Assembly (NCBI GenBank): GCA_944989445.1
Contig: CALYLW010000181.1
Coordinates: 647,764 to 711,763 of the forward strand
Source: Ampullaceana balthica
Lineage: Eukaryota > Mollusca > Gastropoda > Lymnaeidae
Length of the DNA: 64,000 bases
Reading direction: 5' to 3'
The first letter of the stretch is position 1. Each line of letters begins with the position of its first letter. A program made the translations under genes and the position numbers. The notes under the pieces were generated by a model. That model was not told the origin of the DNA and ran no database searches. It saw nothing but the letters and a program-made list of their open reading frames with translations. Below, one piece after another: positions 58,340 through 64,000 of this stretch.

Positions 58340-59269
58340 GTGAAAGAACTTGTACTTGTAAATGCAATGTCTGCTGAGTTTTTTTTAATCACATCTGGTT
58401 ACCTAAATGAATGCAAAAGAATGCATATGGAAGAAAAACCATTCAAATGTGATGTCTGTGGGAAATGTTTTACACAATCTAGTCACCTCTATATACACAA
58501 AAGAACACATACAGGAGAAAGACCTTTCAAATGTGATGTCTGTGGAAAATATTTTACCACATCTGGTAAGCTTAGAGAACACAAAAGAATACATACAGGA
58601 GAAAAACCTTTCAAATGTGATGTCTGTGGGAAATGTTTTACCAACTCTGGTAACCTAAAACAGCACAAAAGAACTCATACTGGAGAAAAACCTTTCCAAT
58701 GTGATGTCTGTGGGAAATGTTTTACATCTGGTAAGCTAACAGTACATAAAAGAACACATACAGGAGAAAAACCTTTCAAATGTGATGGCTGTGGGAAATG
58801 TTTTACCACATCTTATAAGCTAAAAGAACACAAAAGAACACATACAGGAGAAAAACCTTTAAAATGTGATGTCTGTAAAAGTTGTTTCACACAATCTAGT
58901 CAACTCAAAGTACACAAAAGAACACATACAGGAGAAAAACCTTTCAAATGTGATGTCTGTGGGAAATGTTTTACCACATCTAGCATGCTCACAAAGCACA
59001 AAAGAACGCATACAGGAGAAAAACCTTTCAAATGTGATGTCTGTGGGAAATGTTTTACATTATCTTACACGCTAACTGAACACAAAAGAACACATACAGG
59101 AGAAAAACCTTTCAAATGTTATGTCTGTTGTAAATATTTTAACAGAAGTTTTTACCTAAATGAACACAAAATTACACATGCAGGAGAAAAACCTTTCATA
59201 TGTGATATCTGTGGGAAATGTTATACCACATCTTGGTATCTCAATGTACACAGAAAAATACATACATGA
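58340..59269 (+). CDS. C2H2 zinc-finger protein, ten fingers
   Basis: One open frame of 309 codons carries ten tandem C2H2 fingers with canonical TGEKPF linkers, for example [18 protein letters not shown] followed by KRTH. An eroded half finger precedes them. Such arrays bind DNA in the nucleus, each finger reading about three bases; target and partners cannot be predicted reliably here. Finger four has one residue fewer between its Cys pair and first His ([10 protein letters not shown]). The last finger ends directly at the stop. No KRAB, BTB or other effector domain is in frame. The first Met lies in the eroded finger, so the true start may be on an upstream exon. Intact fingers in every unit argue for recent function, but a young pseudogene cannot be excluded. 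Confidence 0.82.
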   Translation: MKELVLVNAMSAEFFLITSGYLNECKRMHMEEKPFKCDVCGKCFTQSSHLYIHKRTHTGERPFKCDVCGKYFTTSGKLREHKRIHTGEKPFKCDVCGKCFTNSGNLKQHKRTHTGEKPFQCDVCGKCFTSGKLTVHKRTHTGEKPFKCDGCGKCFTTSYKLKEHKRTHTGEKPLKCDVCKSCFTQSSQLKVHKRTHTGEKPFKCDVCGKCFTTSSMLTKHKRTHTGEKPFKCDVCGKCFTLSYTLTEHKRTHTGEKPFKCYVCCKYFNRSFYLNEHKITHAGEKPFICDICGKCYTTSWYLNVHRKIHT

Positions 59270-59275
59270 CAAACG

Positions 59276-59925
59276 CCTTTCAAATGTGACGTCTGTGGTA
59301 AATGTTTTACATTATTATTAACTTACATACTAAACATAAAACTCAAGTTATGGAAGAAAATATCTGACAACCTATTACAAAATACATAGACACATTCAGT
59401 GATTCATGAGAAAGAGCTTTCAGATGTGTTCTCAGTGGTTTTACCTATCCACGGAGACTATAATTATCAGCTCACAAAACAATACACACAGGACATTAAT
59501 ATTTCAAAATTAATGTCAATTGCAAATGTATTCTGTGATATAGCTGCTAAACAAACTTAAAAGGATGAATTCAGGAAAATCTACTTTCCAATGTGATGTA
59601 TGTGGGAAATGTTTTACCAGATCTGGTATCCTAACTACACAAAATGACTAATACAGATGAAAGACCTTTTAAATGCAATGTATGCAGAAAATATTTTACC
59701 ACATCTGGTGACCTAACAAAACACAAAAGAACAAATACAGGAGTAAAACCTTTCAAGTGTGAGGTACATGTATTTGGGAAATGTTTTACCGATTCTGGTA
59801 ACGTAACAGAACAGAAAAGAACACATACAGGAGAAAAACTTTTCAAATGTGATGTCTGTGCTAAATGTTTTACTTTATCTCATTACCTTATTTTAAACAC
59901 AAAATTAGACCTACAAAATTAAAGA
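59276..59925 (+). pseudogene. second zinc-finger copy, broken
   Basis: After the stop of the ten-finger frame, a finger start in frame order ([10 protein letters not shown]) continues in the 3' flank. The 59340-59645 stretch repeats the 5' flank of the intact array. 59644-59922 then reads fingers with KCNVCRKYFTTSGDLTKH and KCDVCAKCFTLSHYL. It carries one insertion (EVHVFGKCF), a lost finger His (VTEQKRTH) and a premature end. Confidence 0.75.
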
Positions 59926-59981
59926 CCTTTCAGATGTGATGCCTTTTGAAAGTGTTTTAAGAACCTAAGTGAACACAAAAT

Positions 59982-60378
59982 CTTATCTTATCTGTTACAG
60001 ATGCTCATCCTATACTGACGATTATTACATCCTACGCTTATCTATGTTTTGTGTCTAGTCCTGCATTCTTATTAGATTTTAAAATATTTATGAAGTGTTC
60101 GTTTTCCTGGTTTTATCAGGCAACCCATTCGACGCCAGAATTCCTGACAGGAAGAATGAGAATTTGTATTTGACTGTTCTTGCATATGGAATAAGAAAGG
60201 TGTTTTAATCCTTATGTCTATTTGAGGGTTGTATTCAATTATTCTTTCCAATGTCTTGTATTTCTAAATTAGAATTAATTGCTTTATGTATGTATAATTA
60301 CTACTTTACTCTTGGTTCTTCTATCCTCTTGTGTTTGAAGGTTTATTGATTTAGCTGATGGTGTTCTTTTTGTCAGTT
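59982..60378 (-). mobile_element. second LINE 3' fragment, tail to head with the next
   Basis: The sequence repeats 60390-60780 with changes: the same GATAA tail (as TTATC on this strand), the same CTCCTTCT/AGAAGATTATT block and the same end of the RT frame, with frameshifts. It lies in the same orientation directly against the longer copy. Confidence 0.75.
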
Positions 60379-61366
60379 TTATCTTATCTTATCTTATCTG
60401 TTTACAGACGCTCCTTCTATACAGAAGATTATTGCGTCCTACGCTTATCTATGGTTTGTGTTTAGTCCTGCATTTTTATTAGAGATTTAAATGTTGATAA
60501 AGTGTTGATTTTCCTGGATTCTTCAGGCAACCCATTTCACGCCCTAATTCCGGACGGGAAGAAGGAATACTTGTATGTGTTTGTTCTTGCATACGGAATA
60601 AGAAAGGTGTTTTTATCCTTATGTCTATCTGAGGGTTGTATTAAGTTATCTTTGTGTTGTATTTCTAAATTAGAATTAATTGCTTTATGTATGATTACTA
60701 CTTTGCTCTTGGTTCTTCTATCCTCTAGTGTTTCAAGGTTTAATGATTTAACTAATGGTGTTACTCTTGTCAGTTTCGAATATTCTCCAGTAATGAATCT
60801 GGCAGCTCTTTTTTGAATTTGTTCTAGTTTATCAATGTTTTCTTTGGTGGATGGGTCCCATACAGAAGATGCATATTCTAGTGCAGGTCTCACCAAAGTG
60901 AGGTAGCATTTTAGTTTTATATCTCTATTACATTTGTTAAAGTTCCTTTTTATAAAGCCTAAGGTTTTGTTTGATTTTTTAATAACTTCATTGACATGGG
61001 GATTCCATGATAGTTTCTCATTTATTAAGACTCCTAAGTATTTTGCATCTTTAGTTTGGGTCAGTTCTTTTCCATGAATGTAATATTTTGAATTTATTTG
61101 TTTCTTTTTCTTTGTTACTCTTAACAGTTGACACTTTTCTGGATGGAAAGACATACTCCAGTTAGTTTCCCATTTTATCAATTCATCTAAGTCTTTTTGT
61201 AAAATTTTGCTATCTTGTTCTGATTTAATTGTTCTATAGATTATACAATCATCAGCAAATAGCCTAACTTTTGTACCTGTTGAGATGTTGTTGGGTAAAT
61301 CATTTATATAAATTAAAAAGAGTAAGGGACCTAGCACAGTTCCTTGTGGAACTCCTGAGTTTTGAC
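60379..61366 (-). mobile_element. 5'-truncated non-LTR retrotransposon (LINE), reverse transcriptase C-terminal part
   Basis: Read on the minus strand, the element opens with SGVPQGTVLGPLLFLIYIND and continues as one frame for over 260 codons (61337 to 60537). It holds the catalytic FADD box about 30 residues in, then KYLGVLIN and the thumb-like segment LEYASSVWDPSTKENIDKLE typical of Jockey/CR1-like elements. The frame runs on through FFPSGIRAWN-like sequence. The 3' end is a run of GATAA repeats. Loss of the endonuclease and early RT motifs is normal 5' truncation. It splits the zinc-finger tandem copies. Confidence 0.88.
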
Positions 61367-61589
61367 CATATTAGTGCCCATTTTGTGGACAGGTGGACAT
61401 AATGGAATATAACATTTCTAAAACAAAAACACACACATTTATTAATGAAAAAAAAAGTATAATCTAACTCAACTTCTACAAGAGATAGACAAATGACTTG
61501 GTGTTTTCAATGACTATTTAATTTTATTACCAATAATTAAAATTAACAAAGAAATGGCTTGATTTTATTTAAACATTTTTTGATCTCGT

Positions 61590-61935
<346 letters not shown>

Positions 61936-63196
61936 TAACCATAGGACGCATTCAATTGGGATGTCTGTGGAAGGTTTTACTACATCCAGCAACTTACTGT
62001 ACTCAAACTCAAAAGGATACAGTACAGGATAAAAATCGTTTTAATTTTAATAATATATATCTCAGAAAAGGGTCATAATAACCTTATCGTTATCAAACAA
62101 TGTAAGTTTCTAATTTATGTGGAAGAATGATACGTGCTGCAGTTATTTGTTCTTTATAATTTATATACTATTCTATTAGAATTAAACAATATAATTTGCA
62201 ATGTCACGTCTGTCCGTGACGCTACTAATTTTAGAAAGCAGCTCACCAAATTACTGCACCAATGCATCAAAAGGTGTGCAAATTAAAGATACGCTGTAAA
62301 AAATAGTATATGACGTCATTGTTTTAGCTCATATTTTAATAATTTTGGAAAAGAGAAGAGAGAACAATGTAGAAATAAGATTTGATGATGGTTAATTATA
62401 AAATTAAAAAACAAAGGGGGGGCGTCGTAGGCGCCCTACAACTCCTATTATAAAATACTTTGTGTGCATTTCAGAAAGTTTAATATTTTGTATTTATCAA
62501 ACAAGGACAAGTTAGTTGGGCTTTTGAAAAAGATGGGCGCCAAAAGTGCATTTTTTCAAAATAAATTGATTTCAGCTGAAAATCTCCGTAATTTTTGACG
62601 GGTAATACACTAGTTTCTTATTATATTGTTATGGCTCACTATGTCAGTATGCTCAACAAAACAGTAACACATAAATTACTATGTCGTAAGTATACAATAG
62701 CTGTTTTTTTTAATGAATAAGCAATAATAATACCAGACCTTAGATTAGAAATTAGAAAAAAGAAACTATAAGTACTATAGATTCATGTAATTTGATGAAT
62801 ATTCTTAATTTACCCCAAAAGGGAACAAGCACTCAACTGTTTACTATTATTACAATTACAGTAGTTAAATTCTCCATTAACTATTTGCCAAAAAAAAATT
62901 TAATTTTTTTTTGTTATTTAAAATGTTTTTGTTAAGTTTGTTGGCACCTCCAATACACCTTGTACTGAATCTTTTACTTGTCAAAAATAAAAAGATGTAA
63001 ACAATATTCAAATATTACATTTTGTTGAGTGTGTTTTTAATAAATTGTTACTTTTCAATGCATTAATTTTTTAATTATAATAACCCACACCCCACATTAT
63101 TTGATTATGTGAAATTTATCCACATATGAATTTCTAGACTGATCCATATGAGCTCTCATATAAGAAAAACCCGTAAAAAACCAAGTTTTTGACTAT
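61936..63196. other. repeat fragments downstream of the zinc-finger locus
   Basis: It contains the right half of the ATCGTTCCC family (62185-62372) and a GGCGCC repeat ending in CTAGT (62400-62616), then AT-rich DNA with no genes. Confidence 0.5.
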
Positions 63197-63656
63197 AAAT
63201 CCTTTATGTACGAGAAGTAATTAAAAGAATGTTCATTATAATACGCAGCGCCAGACCATCCAGAAATACAAAATTGCAGCTGTGTCGTAAAACATGTTTA
63301 ATATAATGCGCACCGATCAGGAATATGTTTATAAAAAGAGCTGTCAATAAAATACGCACCTTATTGCGTGACAGAAAGGTTGTTCAATATAATACGCACC
63401 GCGACGCTCTATCTCAAAAAATAGCATGATACATAGGAATAAATAAAATAATCTAATAAATCATTAATTTAATTACGGTACATGCGTTCGATCTGAAATT
63501 TTGATACATTGTTTTTATCATCGGTACGAAACTGCCTGCAAAATTTCAGCTCGCTATCTTGCGAGCAAGTGGGTTAAAAATCGATCAAAACTTTTGGCGA
63601 CAAGGTCGGTCGGTCGGTCGGTCGGCCGCAGACACCACGAGTTAATATAAAGGATT
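63197..63656. mobile_element. AAATCC-ended element
   Basis: AAATCCTTTATGTACGAG and ATATAAAGGATTT ends. Near the 3' end it has six GGTC/GGTCGGTC units (63605-63626) where other copies have AAGCAAGCAAGGGC. Confidence 0.62.
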
Positions 63657-64000
63657 TAAAAATATGAAATTTTCAAATGCTTGTCACCCGTTGAATGTTG
63701 TGACCTGAATGTGTTCCAATCCCCTTAACTACTACTACCCACTGTTAAAATAAGCTATATATCAAAGTTTTGTTTTCATTTCAATCCTTTGTGTCGGACT
63801 TGTTCTTCTGTAAAATATTTGCCAAGCACTGGAATATAACACAAACAGATATTGATTACCCGGAGTCTTAGAGTCAGATTAGGATCCACTGATAAATCTT
63901 TAAATGCACCTATTGTGATGCTACTTTGTACCTTGATCTCTTATCCAATTTCATGCCTATGTGTTATAGAGAAAATGTGTTGTCAGGGTTTTGGCCTGCG

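Noticed and set aside
58403..59846. Minus-strand and +1 frames through the zinc-finger region
   Set aside because: They are shadows of the finger repeats. Cys/His spacing is present only in the plus frame reported.
60502..60816. 104-codon plus-strand frame
   Set aside because: It is opposite the LINE reverse transcriptase frame, which has clear motifs.

Overview
The window is eukaryotic nuclear DNA: AT-rich, intron-rich and packed with transposable elements. It has no bacterial operons, rRNA or CRISPR. The LINE and tRNA-derived SINE families with (GATAA)n tails, many hAT elements, a C2H2 zinc-finger cluster and a Notch-ligand gene suggest an invertebrate metazoan. A gastropod mollusc (planorbid-like) is my best guess, from general impression of these repeats and not from any database match.

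The main result is a multi-exon plus-strand gene that simple ORF calling does not show. Twelve exons between 2971 and 32514 join in consistent splice phase. They encode a possible signal segment, an MNNL/C2-like N-terminus, a clear DSL domain, two EGF modules, a Thr/Pro-rich stalk of eight 11-residue repeats, one membrane span and a short tail. This is the architecture of a Delta/Serrate-type Notch ligand, in a short form. Its introns hold most of the repeats of the first half: hAT elements with 8-bp target duplications, some nested three deep, a satellite of about 165 bp, Helitron-like elements with hairpin ends, and two copies of an AAC-rich repeat.

From 32.5 to 45 kb there is one exon of a glyoxalase II/PNKD-type metallo-hydrolase (38716-38891), a decayed hAT transposase, a decayed LINE and one unrecognised minus-strand ORF (43635-43994). 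From 46 to 55 kb lie two large nested transposons: 46193-49890 contains 47289-49674, and 53048-55089 is a pogo-like element with inverted repeats of about 450 bp.

From 57.9 to 62 kb there is a tandemly duplicated C2H2 zinc-finger locus. One unit has ten fingers in a single open frame (58340-59269). The other copies are broken, one by a 5'-truncated LINE (60379-61366). The LINE and the tRNA-derived SINEs share the same 3' end and (GATAA)n tail, which suggests the LINE machinery moved the SINE.

Splice sites, domains and transposon ends were read by eye. Target duplications were checked base by base where positions are given.
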